Notes under the pieces: generated by a model
Database searches by the model: none
Seen by the model: the letters and a program-made list of their open reading frames with translations, nothing else
Told to the model about the DNA's origin: nothing
Translations under genes and position numbers: made by a program
Assembly: GCA_965261645.1 (NCBI GenBank)
Contig: CBDHDJ010000002.1
Location: 868,001 to 932,000 of the forward strand
Reading direction: 5' to 3'
Origin: CBDHDJ01 sp965261645
GTDB taxonomy: Bacteria; Pseudomonadota; Alphaproteobacteria; SHVV01
Length of the DNA stretch: 64,000 nucleotides
Shown here: piece by piece, positions 54,187 to 63,750 of the stretch
How the letters are laid out: the number at the start of each line of letters is the position of its first letter
Numbering within the stretch: position 1 is the first letter of the stretch

Positions 54187-55688
54187 ACGAGCCGAGGGGC
54201 GCCATCGCGGCCTATCACGACCTCGAGCAGCGCTTCCGCCGGCTCAGCCATATCGGCGGGGCCATGGCGATGCTGCATTGGGACTCAGCGACCATGATGC
54301 CGCCGGGCGGAGCCGAGGCGCGGGCCGAGCAGCTGGCAACCTTGACCGCCATCCACCACGAGCAGCTGACCGATGCCGCCCTCGCCGGGCTCCTCGACGA
54401 AGCCGAGGCGGCCGATCTCGGCCCGTGGCAGGCCGCCAACCTCGGCGAGATGCGGCGGACGTGGCGGCGCGCCGCGGCGCTCACGGCGGATCTTGCCGCG
54501 GCGTATTCGCGCGCCACTTCGGCCTCTGAGATGTCCTGGCGCGAGGCCCGCGGCTCCAACGATTTCGCCCGCGTCGCCCCATTGCTCGATGAGGTGCTGC
54601 GCCTCATCAGAGAGATCGCCGCGGCGCGTGCCGAGGTGCTTGGCTGCGCGCCTTACGATGCGTTGCTCGATGGTTACGATCCCGACCTCCGCGCGGCGGA
54701 GATCGATGCCGTCTTCAGCGACCTCGAGGCGTTTCTGCCGGTCTTCATCGAGCGGGCAGAGGCCCATCAAACCGCCGGCCCTCAGCCGGTGGCGCTCGCC
54801 GGGCCGTTTCCGGCCGACATCCAGCGCACCTTGACCGAGCGCCTGTTGGACGCGGTTGGCTTCGAGACCGCGTACGGCCGGCTCGATGTCTCGCACCATC
54901 CCTTTACCGGCGGGATTCCCGATGATGTGCGGATCACCACCCGCTACCGCGAGGACGATTTCACCGAATCCCTGATGGCGGTGCTGCACGAGGCCGGGCA
55001 CGCGCTCTATGAACGAGGACTGCCGCGCGAGTGGCGCGATCAGCCGGTCGGGCAGTCACGCGGCATGACGGTGCACGAGAGCCAATCCCTCCTCATGGAG
55101 ATGCACGCGTGCCGGAGCGCGGAGTTCATCGGCTTTCTGGCGCCGCTCGTCCGCCACGCCTTTGCCGGCGAAGGAGCGGGCTGGGAGGCGGACAATCTCC
55201 GCCGCCTCTATGTCCGCATCGAGCCCGGGCTCATCCGCGTCGAGGCCGACGAAGCGACCTATCCGCTCCACGTCATCCTGCGCTACCGGCTCGAGCGCGC
55301 GCTGCTCGCCGGCGATCTCACGGTTGCGGATCTTCCCGGCGCGTGGCGGGCGGGCATGGCGGCGTCCCTCGGCGTCCAGCCGGCGGACGACAAGGATGGG
55401 TGCATGCAGGACATCCACTGGTACGCCGGCGAGTTTGGCTATTTGCCGACCTACACCTTGGGCGCGCTGGCCGCCGCCCAGCTCTTCGCCGCCGCCAAAG
55501 AGGCCGTGCCCGAGATCATGCCCGCCATCGCCGAGGGCCGCTTCGCGCCGCTCCTCACCTGGCTGCGCCAGCACATCCACAGCCATGGCTCGCTCCACTC
55601 GACGCGAGCTCTGATCGGCCAGGCGACCGGCGCCGCGCTCGGAACCGAGGCCTACAAGCGCCATCTCGCGGAACGTTATCTGTCGTAA
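54183..55688 (+). CDS. Thermostable carboxypeptidase, peptidase M32 family
   Basis: 501 residues with the zinc-binding HEAGHALYE near residue 268 and the third ligand and M32 signature HESQSLLMEM about 30 residues later. Almost entirely helical by composition. ATG overlaps the SURF1 stop (ATGA), so it is transcribed and translated with the oxidase operon, though nothing else ties it to respiration. Ends 40 bases before IS copy 4. Confidence 0.93.
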   Translation: MNEPRGAIAAYHDLEQRFRRLSHIGGAMAMLHWDSATMMPPGGAEARAEQLATLTAIHHEQLTDAALAGLLDEAEAADLGPWQAANLGEMRRTWRRAAALTADLAAAYSRATSASEMSWREARGSNDFARVAPLLDEVLRLIREIAAARAEVLGCAPYDALLDGYDPDLRAAEIDAVFSDLEAFLPVFIERAEAHQTAGPQPVALAGPFPADIQRTLTERLLDAVGFETAYGRLDVSHHPFTGGIPDDVRITTRYREDDFTESLMAVLHEAGHALYERGLPREWRDQPVGQSRGMTVHESQSLLMEMHACRSAEFIGFLAPLVRHAFAGEGAGWEADNLRRLYVRIEPGLIRVEADEATYPLHVILRYRLERALLAGDLTVADLPGAWRAGMAASLGVQPADDKDGCMQDIHWYAGEFGYLPTYTLGALAAAQLFAAAKEAVPEIMPAIAEGRFAPLLTWLRQHIHSHGSLHSTRALIGQATGAALGTEAYKRHLAERYLS

Positions 55689-55727
55689 GCCCGGCGCGCT
55701 GTCGGGCGGCGGTGGCTCGCGGCTTAG

Positions 55728-57171
55728 CAGCCCGTTGATTAAGTGGCTTTTTCCGGCTCTCACTCCCAGATGAGGAATGCGGCGGCGAAAGCCGTCTGGC
55801 CGCTTTGCGAGCCCCCCCGTGCCACCAGCATGGCCCCGGTGGGCGTGAGCAGAACGAAAATACCGCCATATCCGCCCGCCACGGCCTCCCGCGGGGTGCC
55901 GGCGCCGATGAGCTGGCGCATCAGTAACGATAGATTGTGGCCGGCGACGTGGAGCAGGTATCGCTTGTGCACATTCTCTCGCCCGCGCAGCCAGGTTCGT
56001 CGCATGCCGCCACGATCGAGGTTGTGGGCAAAGCAGCGCTCGACGATCTCGGCGCGCAGCTTGAAGGCCTCGCGGGCGACCCCGGACTTGAGCCGCGCAC
56101 GGTTATTGGTGACCGCGCGCCGCGCCGCCTCATCACCGTGCCAGCGCGAAAAGCCGGTCTGCTTGGGCGCCGCGATCCGGGTCTTCCAGGGACTGTCGTT
56201 CAGAGCCCTCAAGACCGCCCGTGAGTGATAACCTTTGTCGGCGACGCATTCGGCCGGGTCCTCCGATGTCGGTGCCGCATCCACCGCCTCGAGGTTTGCC
56301 TCGGCCTTCGCCAGGGTCTTGGAAAGCGTCGTGGTGTCGCCCTCATCGGCCGGGTGCAGCTCGGCCGCCACCACCGCGCCGGTGTCCAGATCCACCGCGT
56401 GCTCGGGCTTGTAGGCCAGATGCGTCGTGCCGTCCTTCATCTTGGTGATCTTGGCCTCGGGGTCGCTCTTCGAAACCCAATCCGTGTTGGAAAGCTTCTT
56501 GCCCTTGCGCTTCCGGTCCAGACGCGCCAGGTCCTCGGCCGTGGGTGTCTCGACGCCGCTTTCCCGGGCCAGGCGCTCCAGCATCTCCCAGTAGCCTTCG
56601 CCGTTGTCGCGCCGCACGATGTTCCGCAGCGCCGCGTTGGCCTCCATGGTCGAGGCATCGACGCCGATGCGCTCGCCCTTGATCAGCCCCGCCTCGGCGA
56701 TCAGCACCAGAACCCAGTCGAAGACCGCCGCGTGGACTTCATGGGGCAGGCGCGTGCGGCTCCGTGACAGCCAGGAATGGTCCGGTACCCGATCACGGCT
56801 CCCCAGTCGCAGGAACGCCCGCAGCGAAAGCGAGTCCGAGCAGCGCCACTCCAGACCGCGCTCGCTGTCGATGCCCTCAAAGTAGCCCACCAGGTGCATC
56901 CGGAAATAGCGCCCGGGCGGCACCGAGGGCGCGCCCATCCGGGCCGCGTAATAAGGCCGGCAGCTCGCCTCGGCAAAGGCGTCGAAGCCGCCCTCGATCA
57001 GCACCGACTGCAAGCGGTCATAAAACACATGACCCGGAGAGCGCGGCATCTCCGACCAGCTCACCATCAGGTCCCCCTGACCATCCTTCTGCCGTCCCAT
57101 CGCCATCGGCAAATCCCCCTGCAAATCAGGGAACCAGAGAATCAGACGGCGCCGACTTAATCAACGGGCTG
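55728..57171 (-). mobile_element. 1444-bp IS5/IS1182-type insertion sequence, copy 4
   Basis: Flanked by TTAG at 55724-55727 and 57172-57175. The right TTAG supplies the stop codon (TAA on the minus strand) of dcd, so the insertion is at the very end of that gene and leaves it whole. Confidence 0.95.
55760..57124 (-). CDS. DDE transposase of IS5/IS1182 type (copy 4)
   Basis: As copy 2 at position 61 (A), as copies 1 and 3 at 201 (R), and unique W179 for R179 (GEGYWEMLE). Catalytic residues are kept. Confidence 0.92.
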   Translation of the reverse strand: MQGDLPMAMGRQKDGQGDLMVSWSEMPRSPGHVFYDRLQSVLIEGGFDAFAEASCRPYYAARMGAPSVPPGRYFRMHLVGYFEGIDSERGLEWRCSDSLSLRAFLRLGSRDRVPDHSWLSRSRTRLPHEVHAAVFDWVLVLIAEAGLIKGERIGVDASTMEANAALRNIVRRDNGEGYWEMLERLARESGVETPTAEDLARLDRKRKGKKLSNTDWVSKSDPEAKITKMKDGTTHLAYKPEHAVDLDTGAVVAAELHPADEGDTTTLSKTLAKAEANLEAVDAAPTSEDPAECVADKGYHSRAVLRALNDSPWKTRIAAPKQTGFSRWHGDEAARRAVTNNRARLKSGVAREAFKLRAEIVERCFAHNLDRGGMRRTWLRGRENVHKRYLLHVAGHNLSLLMRQLIGAGTPREAVAGGYGGIFVLLTPTGAMLVARGGSQSGQTAFAAAFLIWE

Positions 57172-58344
57172 TTAGGCGTCGGGCCGCTTGAAGTGCTTGC
57201 TGAGCGCGAGCCCCTGGTGCTGGTAGGACGAGCCGATGCCGCCGCCATAGAGCCGGTCGGGCACCGCGGTCAGGCGCTCGTACATCAACCGGCCCACGAC
57301 CTGGCCGTGCTCGAGCATGAAGGGCACCTCGAACGAGCGCACCTCGAGCACCGCCCGGGCGCCCGCGCCGCCGGCCTCGGCATAGCCGAAGCCGGGATCG
57401 AAGAAGCCGGCATAGTGCACGCGGAACTCGCCGTGGAGTGGATTGAACGGCGCCATCTCGGCGGCATGATCCGGCGGCACCGTGACCGCCTCCTTGGACG
57501 CCAGGATATAGAAGGCGTTCGGGTCGAGAATGAGCGTGCCCGATTCGGTGGCCTCGATGGATTCCCAATAATGGGCGATGTCATAGGCCCCCGCCCGGTC
57601 GATATCGATGACATCGGTGTGCGCCTTCGCCTTGTAGCCGACGAGGCCGCCGGTCTTCTCGCCCCGCAGATCGACGGTGACCGGAAGGCCCTTGGAAATT
57701 CGCTGTACTGGACCCGCATCGTCCGGCGTGTGGATCAGTCCGACTTCCTCCTGCAGGCGGCGCAGCGCGGTATCGGTCGCGGGGGGCGAGCCGCGGCGCA
57801 ACCGGATCTGATCGAGGCGCGAGCCCTTGCGCACGAGGACGCTGAAGGTGCGGGGCGAGATTTCAGCATAGAGCGGGCCACGGTAAGGGCCGATCACGCG
57901 GTCGAACTCGGTTGCCCGGTCGGGAATGAGCCGGGTAAAGATATCGAGCCGGCCGGTCGAGCTCTTCGGGTTGGCGACGGCGAACTCCCGCTTGCCGAGG
58001 CGCAGGCTTTCCATCAGCGGCACGATATAGACGCAGCCCTTCTCCAGGACGGCGCCATCGGTCAGATCGATGGCGTGCATGCCGAGGATCTCGATCTTCT
58101 CCTCCACGGTGACGGAATCGCCCGGCAGGAAGCTCGCGCGCACCCGGAAGGCGGTGGCGCCGAGCCGGAGATCGATGCTCGCCGGCTGGACCTGGTCGTC
58201 CTCGAGCGGCGTGGTCGACACGATGACCTTGTCGCGGATGAGCTCGCGCAGCACCTGCGAGGGCAGGATGCCGGTGGTGTGCCGCGCTGCGAACTCGGAT
58301 TCGTCCGAAGGCGAAAGAGGCAGGGTCGTGAGGGGTTCGGTCAT
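57172..58344 (-). CDS. dcd: dCTP deaminase, long two-domain form
   Basis: 390 residues, twice the length of the usual enzyme (about 190), as in many alphaproteobacteria where the product is a tandem fusion of dCTP deaminase/dUTPase folds. DQVQPASIDLRLG and ANPKSSTGRLDIFTRL (SS-x-R of the active site) lie in the first half; MAPFNPLHGEFRVHYAGFFDPGFGYAEA (catalytic Glu region) in the second. The stop is regenerated by IS copy 4. Divergent from thrC. Confidence 0.9.
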   Translation of the reverse strand: MTEPLTTLPLSPSDESEFAARHTTGILPSQVLRELIRDKVIVSTTPLEDDQVQPASIDLRLGATAFRVRASFLPGDSVTVEEKIEILGMHAIDLTDGAVLEKGCVYIVPLMESLRLGKREFAVANPKSSTGRLDIFTRLIPDRATEFDRVIGPYRGPLYAEISPRTFSVLVRKGSRLDQIRLRRGSPPATDTALRRLQEEVGLIHTPDDAGPVQRISKGLPVTVDLRGEKTGGLVGYKAKAHTDVIDIDRAGAYDIAHYWESIEATESGTLILDPNAFYILASKEAVTVPPDHAAEMAPFNPLHGEFRVHYAGFFDPGFGYAEAGGAGARAVLEVRSFEVPFMLEHGQVVGRLMYERLTAVPDRLYGGGIGSSYQHQGLALSKHFKRPDA

Positions 58345-58419
58345 GGAACAGAATCTCGAATAACTTTCGTGATATTACAATGAGTTAACGAACCTTTTCA
58401 TTGTTTTGTTATGATGCAG

Positions 58420-58522
58420 TTTATCCCCAGGCGGCGGGGAGAACGATCCCCAATCGCCACTGTGTGTGCGGCTTGTCCTCCCTTTCCACAGCGGCGTGGC
58501 AGCGCCTTTATCCCCAGGCGGC
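58420..58522. repeat. Pair of 16-bp direct repeats in the dcd-thrC promoter region
   Basis: TTTATCCCCAGGCGGC occurs at 58420-58435 and 58507-58522 in the same orientation. TTATCCCCA is one base from a DnaA box (TTATCCACA). The first copy follows an AT-rich patch (58380-58415) that probably holds the dcd promoter. A possible thrC promoter (TTGCCG ... TATAGT) lies about 35-60 bases before the thrC start. Confidence 0.5.
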
Positions 58523-58591
58523 CGGCCCCGCCTGGTGTTGCCGGCACCGGGCACCCTCTATAGTCTAGCGCCGCTCAAGCGGAGGGTCGCG

Positions 58592-59980
58592 GTGCGTTTT
58601 GTCAGTACGCGGGGCGAGGCCCCCAATCTTGCTTTCGAGGATGTCGTGCTGGCCGGCCTCGCGGCCGATGGCGGGCTTTACGTGCCCGAGGCCTGGCCGC
58701 GGCTGAGCCTCCAGGATTTCCGGGCGTTGCGCGGCCTGCCCTACGGCGAGCTCGCGATCCGTGTCATGGAGCCTTACGTCCGGGGCGCGCTGCCGGAAGC
58801 GTATTTCGCGGCGATCGTCGAGGCAGCCTATCTCACGTTCAGCGATGCGCGTGTCGCGCCAATGCGCCAGATCAGCGACAACGAGTGGCTGCTCGAGCTT
58901 TTCCACGGCCCCACGCTCGCCTTCAAGGATTTCGCGCTCCAGCTCCTCGGCCGCCTGTTCGACTACTTCCTCAAGCGCCGCGGCGAACGCATGACGGTGA
59001 TCGGGGCGACCTCGGGCGACACGGGCTCGGCCGCCATCGCGGCGTGCCGCGGCCGCCAGGCCATCGACATCGTCATTTTCCACCCCGAAGGGCGCGTCAG
59101 CGACGTGCAGCGCCGCCAGATGACGACCGTGACCGCGCCCAACGTGCACAACGTCGCGGTCCAGGGCACGTTCGATGACTGCCAGGCGCTGGTCAAGGCG
59201 CTGTTCAACGATGCCGCCTTCCGCGCGGAGGCCCGGCTCGGCGCGGTGAACTCGATCAACTGGGCGCGCATTATGGCGCAGATCGTCTATTACGTGCATG
59301 CCGCGCTGCAACTCGGCGGACCGCAGCGGGCCATCGCCTTCGCCGTGCCGACCGGCAATTTCGGCGACGTCTACGCCGCCTACGCCGCCCACCGCATGGG
59401 CCTGCCCGTCAGCCAGCTCGTGGTCGCGACCAACCGCAACGATATTCTCGCGCGCGTTCTCGCCGACGGCGCCTACCATCCCACGGCGGTCGAGCCGACC
59501 ATGAGCCCGAGCATGGATATTCAGGTGGCGAGCAACTTCGAGCGCCTGCTGTTCGAGCTCTACCGGCGCTCGGGCGAAGATGTGGGCGCGCTGATGACCG
59601 GGCTGGCGAGGAGCGGTAAATTCACCGTGCCGCCCGGCGTCCTGGAAGAGGCGCAGGCCTTGTTCGATGCGCGGAGCGTCAACGAAGACGAGACGCTCGC
59701 GTGCATCGCGGCGGTGCATGACGAAACCGGCGTGCTGATCGATCCGCACACCGCCGTCGGCATCGCTGCCGGGCGCAAGGCGCGGCGCCCGGGCCCGGCC
59801 TCCATGGTCTATCTCGCGACGGCGCACCCGGCGAAGTTCCCCGAGGCGGTGGAACGGGCGACCGGACAGCAGCCCCAATTGCCGCCGCCGCTCGCCGATC
59901 TCTTGCACCGCGACGAACACTATGATGTCCTGCCTAACGATGTGGAGGCTGCCAAGAACTATGTGCGTGAGCGACTCTAG
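58592..59980 (+). CDS. thrC: Threonine synthase
   Basis: 462 residues from GTG 58592, with GGAGGG eight bases before; the open frame upstream is non-homologous. PLP lysine in HGPTLAFKDFALQ, phosphate loop in TSGDTGSAA, VPTGNFGDVYAAY. Length fits the long (proteobacterial) form. Followed by the M16 peptidase gene 27 bases later, the usual order in alphaproteobacteria. Confidence 0.95.
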   Translation: MRFVSTRGEAPNLAFEDVVLAGLAADGGLYVPEAWPRLSLQDFRALRGLPYGELAIRVMEPYVRGALPEAYFAAIVEAAYLTFSDARVAPMRQISDNEWLLELFHGPTLAFKDFALQLLGRLFDYFLKRRGERMTVIGATSGDTGSAAIAACRGRQAIDIVIFHPEGRVSDVQRRQMTTVTAPNVHNVAVQGTFDDCQALVKALFNDAAFRAEARLGAVNSINWARIMAQIVYYVHAALQLGGPQRAIAFAVPTGNFGDVYAAYAAHRMGLPVSQLVVATNRNDILARVLADGAYHPTAVEPTMSPSMDIQVASNFERLLFELYRRSGEDVGALMTGLARSGKFTVPPGVLEEAQALFDARSVNEDETLACIAAVHDETGVLIDPHTAVGIAAGRKARRPGPASMVYLATAHPAKFPEAVERATGQQPQLPPPLADLLHRDEHYDVLPNDVEAAKNYVRERL

Positions 59981-60007
59981 CGCGCCCGGGGCGCGAGGCC
60001 GGCCGGC

Positions 60008-61267
60008 ATGAGCATCGAGGTCACCACCCTCGACAATGGCCTTCGTGTCGCGAGCGATGCGATGGAGCATTTGGAGACCACGTCGGTCGGGGTGTGGATC
60101 GACGTCGGTGCGCGCGATGAGGCGTCCGAGCTCAACGGTATTTCCCATCTGCTCGAGCACATGGCGTTCAAGGGGACCACGCGGCGGACGACGCAGCAGA
60201 TCGCGGAGGAGATCGAGGCCGTGGGCGGTCATCTCAATGCCTACACTTCGCGCGAGCAGACGGCCTATTTCGCCCGCGTGCTTGGCGAGGATGTTCCGCT
60301 CGCCCTCGATATTCTCGCCGACATCCTGCAGCACGCGCTCTTCGAGGACGACGAGCTTGCCCGTGAGCGCCACGTGATCATCCAGGAGATCGGTCAGACC
60401 GAGGACACGCCCGACGACGTGATCTTCGACTATTTCCAGGAGACGGCCTTCCCCGACCAGCCGCTGGGCCGCTCGATCCTCGGCACCGTCGAAGGGGTGA
60501 GCGCGATGACGCGGGACAACCTGATCGGCTATATGCGCAACTACTATCACGCGCCGGCCATGGTGGTCGCAGCGGCGGGACGCATCGATCATGGCGAGCT
60601 GGTCGCGCTCGCCGAAGCGGCCTTCGCTACGCTAGCAGCCGCGCATGACAATTCACGCGGACCGGCACGTTACGGCGGTGGCGATTTCCGTGACGAGCGC
60701 GAGCTCGAGCAGGTGCACTTCACGCTGGGGTTTCCGGGCGTCTCCTACACCGACCCCGACTTTTACGCACTCAGCGTGCTGGCGACGCTGTTGGGCGGCG
60801 GCATGTCCTCGCGCCTGTTCCAGGAGGTGCGCGAAAAACGCGGTCTCGCCTACGCGATCGGAGCGCACACCTCGTCCTATATCGATGGTGGGCTCTTCGG
60901 TGTCTATGCCGGCACTGGCGCCACTGAGATTGCCGAGCTCGTGCCGGTGGTGTGCGACGAGATCGCTAATGTCGCGGTTCGCGTCGGGGAGGACGAGCTC
61001 GCGCGCGCGCGCGCCCAGCTCAAGGCCGGCCTGATGATGGCGCTCGAGGCGTCCTCGACGCGGTGCGAGCAGCTGGCCCGTCAGCTCCAGGTCTATGGGC
61101 GGCCGATCCCGCCCAGCGAGATCGTTGCCAAGATCGATGCCGTCGACGCCGCGGCCGCCGCCGCCGCCGGGGAACGCCTCATCACGGGCGCCCCGCCGGT
61201 CGTTGCCGCCATCGGCCCGATCGGGCGGCTTGAAAGTTACGATCGGATCGCGGCAAGATTCGCCTGA
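60008..61267 (+). CDS. M16 family zinc peptidase (mitochondrial-processing-peptidase-like)
   Basis: 419 residues with the inverted zinc motif HLLEH (HxxEH) at about residue 46 and the distal Glu region about 75 residues later (ERHVIIQEIGQTEDTPDD). GGGMSSRLFQEVREKRGLAY is the typical R/Y site of the second half. The family is the bacterial relative of mitochondrial processing peptidase. Confidence 0.95.
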   Translation: MSIEVTTLDNGLRVASDAMEHLETTSVGVWIDVGARDEASELNGISHLLEHMAFKGTTRRTTQQIAEEIEAVGGHLNAYTSREQTAYFARVLGEDVPLALDILADILQHALFEDDELARERHVIIQEIGQTEDTPDDVIFDYFQETAFPDQPLGRSILGTVEGVSAMTRDNLIGYMRNYYHAPAMVVAAAGRIDHGELVALAEAAFATLAAAHDNSRGPARYGGGDFRDERELEQVHFTLGFPGVSYTDPDFYALSVLATLLGGGMSSRLFQEVREKRGLAYAIGAHTSSYIDGGLFGVYAGTGATEIAELVPVVCDEIANVAVRVGEDELARARAQLKAGLMMALEASSTRCEQLARQLQVYGRPIPPSEIVAKIDAVDAAAAAAAGERLITGAPPVVAAIGPIGRLESYDRIAARFA

Positions 61268-61295
61268 AGCAAGTTGGGATGAGAGTGGGGATGCC

Positions 61296-61895
61296 GTGAG
61301 TTCCCTGTTGCGAAGCTTGGTTACCCCGATCGCGGAGCAGGTCATCGATGGCCGCTCCGTCTATCTTCGCGTGCCGCAACTCAGGGACTGGCCGGCGTGG
61401 TCGAAGGTACGCGGGGACTCGCGCGATTTTCTCGTTCCCTGGGAGCCCACCTGGCTGCACGATGCCTTGACCCGATCGGCCTTCCGCCGCCGGCTCAAGC
61501 GCTATGAGCAGGATGCGCGCGACGGGACGGGCTACGCGTTCTACGTCTTCCGAAAGACGGATGACGCCTTGCTTGGCGGCGTTACGTTGAGCCAGCTGCG
61601 CCGCGGTGTCACGCAATCCTGCTCCCTCGGCTACTGGATCGGCGAAAGCTTTTCGCGCAAGGGATACATGACCGCCGGCCTGGCCGCGCTCGTCGACTTC
61701 ATCTTCGATGAGGTGCGCCTGAACCGGATCGAAGCAGCCTGTGTGCCGACCAACCTGGCCAGCAAGGCGCTCTTGCTCAGGACCGGCTTCACGCTCGAGG
61801 GGTACGCGCGCCAGTATCTCTGCATCAACGGCATATGGTGCGATCATCTCTTGTTCGCGCTACTCGCTTCGGACCCACGCCCGGACGGGTCCTGA
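61296..61895 (+). CDS. RimJ/RimL-type GNAT N-acetyltransferase
   Basis: 199 residues from GTG 61296. GNAT core with LGYWIGESFSRKGYMTAGLAALVDFIFDE (acetyl-CoA loop) and NLASKALLLRTGFTLEGYARQYLCINGIWCDHLLFAL, as in ribosomal-protein alanine acetyltransferases. The actual substrate is not known. Confidence 0.88.
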   Translation: MSSLLRSLVTPIAEQVIDGRSVYLRVPQLRDWPAWSKVRGDSRDFLVPWEPTWLHDALTRSAFRRRLKRYEQDARDGTGYAFYVFRKTDDALLGGVTLSQLRRGVTQSCSLGYWIGESFSRKGYMTAGLAALVDFIFDEVRLNRIEAACVPTNLASKALLLRTGFTLEGYARQYLCINGIWCDHLLFALLASDPRPDGS

Positions 61896-61968
61896 CGCCC
61901 CGCGCAGCGCGCTGGTCATCCAATCGACTGAGGATTTTCTGGCCCGGCCGACCGGCGCCGCGGGCTGG

Positions 61969-62544
61969 TTACGCCCGCCCGGCTTCGCCCGAGAGCATGG
62001 AGACGTCGATACCGAGCGCGTTGACGGCCTGGACCCATTTGTCGTCGATGTTGTTGCCGAAAATCAGCTCGTCGTCGGCCGACGCATGGAGCCAGCCGTT
62101 GGCCTGAATCTCAGCGTCGAGCTGGCTCGGACCCCAACCGGCATAGCCTAGTGCGAGCAGGTGCTGACGCGGCCCGTCGCCGGCCGCGATGGAGCGCAGG
62201 ACATCGACCGATGCGGTCAGCCCGATACCCTCGTTCACCATCATCGTGCCCGCCTGAATATAGTCGCCGGAGTGCAGCACGAAGCCACGGCTGGTTTCCA
62301 CGGGTCCGCCGAAGTGGATTTGAATCGGCATCTCGATTTCCGGCGTCTCGATGCCAAGCTGCTCAAGCAGGTCGGGAAAGGTGATCTTGTCGATGAGGCG
62401 GTTGAGGACGAGGCCCATGGCCCCGGCAGCCGAGTGGGCACACATGTAGATCACGGATCGCTCGAAGCGAGGATCGGACATACTGGGCATGGCGATCAAG
62501 AGGTGGCCCGAGAGATAGTTCGAATCGTTGTCCATGACGTGCAC
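61969..62544 (-). CDS. YqgE/AlgH family protein (DUF179)
   Basis: 191 residues. YLSGHLLIAMPSMSDPRFERSVIYMCAHSAAGAMGLVLNR is the family signature; GGPVETSRGFVLHS and LGYAGWGPSQLDAEI follow. Cytoplasmic; function not settled. A second ATG four codons in is also possible. Confidence 0.93.
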   Translation of the reverse strand: MHVMDNDSNYLSGHLLIAMPSMSDPRFERSVIYMCAHSAAGAMGLVLNRLIDKITFPDLLEQLGIETPEIEMPIQIHFGGPVETSRGFVLHSGDYIQAGTMMVNEGIGLTASVDVLRSIAAGDGPRQHLLALGYAGWGPSQLDAEIQANGWLHASADDELIFGNNIDDKWVQAVNALGIDVSMLSGEAGRA

Positions 62545-62716
62545 CTCACCAAAAGTTTACTGCGGGGTTTAATGTCGCATCCCAGCACGGCCACCGCGCC
62601 ACCGAGTGTCACGATACCATGATATTATGGGCCGGCCTCCCTTAAACAAACTTCTACCGCGGCCACCAAAGCTCTATTTTGGGGCTGAAATATGGCGCGG
62701 AGGTCACGATTCCTTG

Positions 62717-63604
62717 ATGCTGCGAAAGACGGCGATGATGGGCGGATTGAAACGGGGGACGGGCGCTGTCGCGCGCCTGGCGGTCTTCGCGATCTTTCTG
62801 ACCTGGCCGTCTTTGTCGCACGGCCAGGCGTCGCCTTGGATCGACTTGGAGAGCAGTCAGATCCGGTTGATCTCGGCGTCCCGCGCCGTCGGTGAGGCAG
62901 CAACCGTTCAGCTCGGACTGCAGATCCGCCTCGAAGAGGGCTGGAAGACCTACTGGCGCTCGCCGGGTGATGCCGGCATCCCGCCCACTTTCGGCTGGCA
63001 GGGGTCGGGCAATCTGGCCGCTGTCGAGATCACCTGGCCGGCGCCGCATCGGTTCACGACATTCGGGATCGACAGTTTCGGCTACACCGGCGAAGTGGTC
63101 TTTCCGCTGGCGGCAACGCTGGAGCGGCCGGGTGAGCCGGTTCACGTGCGCGCCAAAATCGATTACGCCACCTGCGCGGAGATCTGCGTCTATCACGAGG
63201 TCGAGCTCGACCTCGCCCTTCCGGACGGCGCGGCCGAGCGCACGGTGTATGCCTCCCTGATCGAGCGCTATGCCGAGCGCGTGCCGCGCCGCGATGATGC
63301 GCCGTTCGCCATCGAGCACGCTACGATTGCCAACAGCCAAACGGGTGAGCGCGTCGAGATTTCGGCGGTGGCCGGGACCGGGCGCCGGTTCGAAAACCCT
63401 GATCTGTTTCTCGAAGGCCCGCTCGGGGTGAGTTATTCGGCGCCCCGTATTCGCTTCGAGGATGATCACCGGCGCGCCGTATTCCTGCTCGATACGTACG
63501 CAGCGGGAACACCTCCCAGCCTCTCGGGGCGCGAACTCCGCGTGACCCTGGTTGACGGAGACGCGGCGGCCGACGCCGCCATCATCGCATCGGCTCCCGA
63601 TTGA
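62717..63604 (+). CDS. Exported DsbD alpha-domain-like protein (ScsB/DsbD N-terminal type)
   Basis: About 295 residues from ATG 62717, signal peptide ending SHGQA. GLQIRLEEGWKTYWRSPGDAGIPPTF and KIDYATCAEICVYHEVELDL form the immunoglobulin-like disulfide-reductase domain with its CxxxC. The membrane and thioredoxin domains of full DsbD are missing, so it works as a separate periplasmic redox protein. The open frame begins at 62606, but the signal peptide supports the later start. Confidence 0.82.
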   Translation: MLRKTAMMGGLKRGTGAVARLAVFAIFLTWPSLSHGQASPWIDLESSQIRLISASRAVGEAATVQLGLQIRLEEGWKTYWRSPGDAGIPPTFGWQGSGNLAAVEITWPAPHRFTTFGIDSFGYTGEVVFPLAATLERPGEPVHVRAKIDYATCAEICVYHEVELDLALPDGAAERTVYASLIERYAERVPRRDDAPFAIEHATIANSQTGERVEISAVAGTGRRFENPDLFLEGPLGVSYSAPRIRFEDDHRRAVFLLDTYAAGTPPSLSGRELRVTLVDGDAAADAAIIASAPD

Positions 63605-63750
63605 GCAGGCCTCGCTGGAGATTGGCTCGCCCCGCCCGATCGACCGCCTGGGAGCTTTGCAAGGGGGTTTGAATCCCGTAATGTCCGATTCATCAGGCGG
63701 CCTCGCATTAACGTGAGACCGCAGAGAAATCACGCCTCGGGGAGGGAGCT

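Noticed and set aside
58565..60592. 675-codon open frame antisense to thrC and the M16 peptidase
   Set aside because: It is an artefact of high-GC codon use; low-complexity His/Arg/Asp-rich product without homology, while both plus-strand genes have clear motifs.
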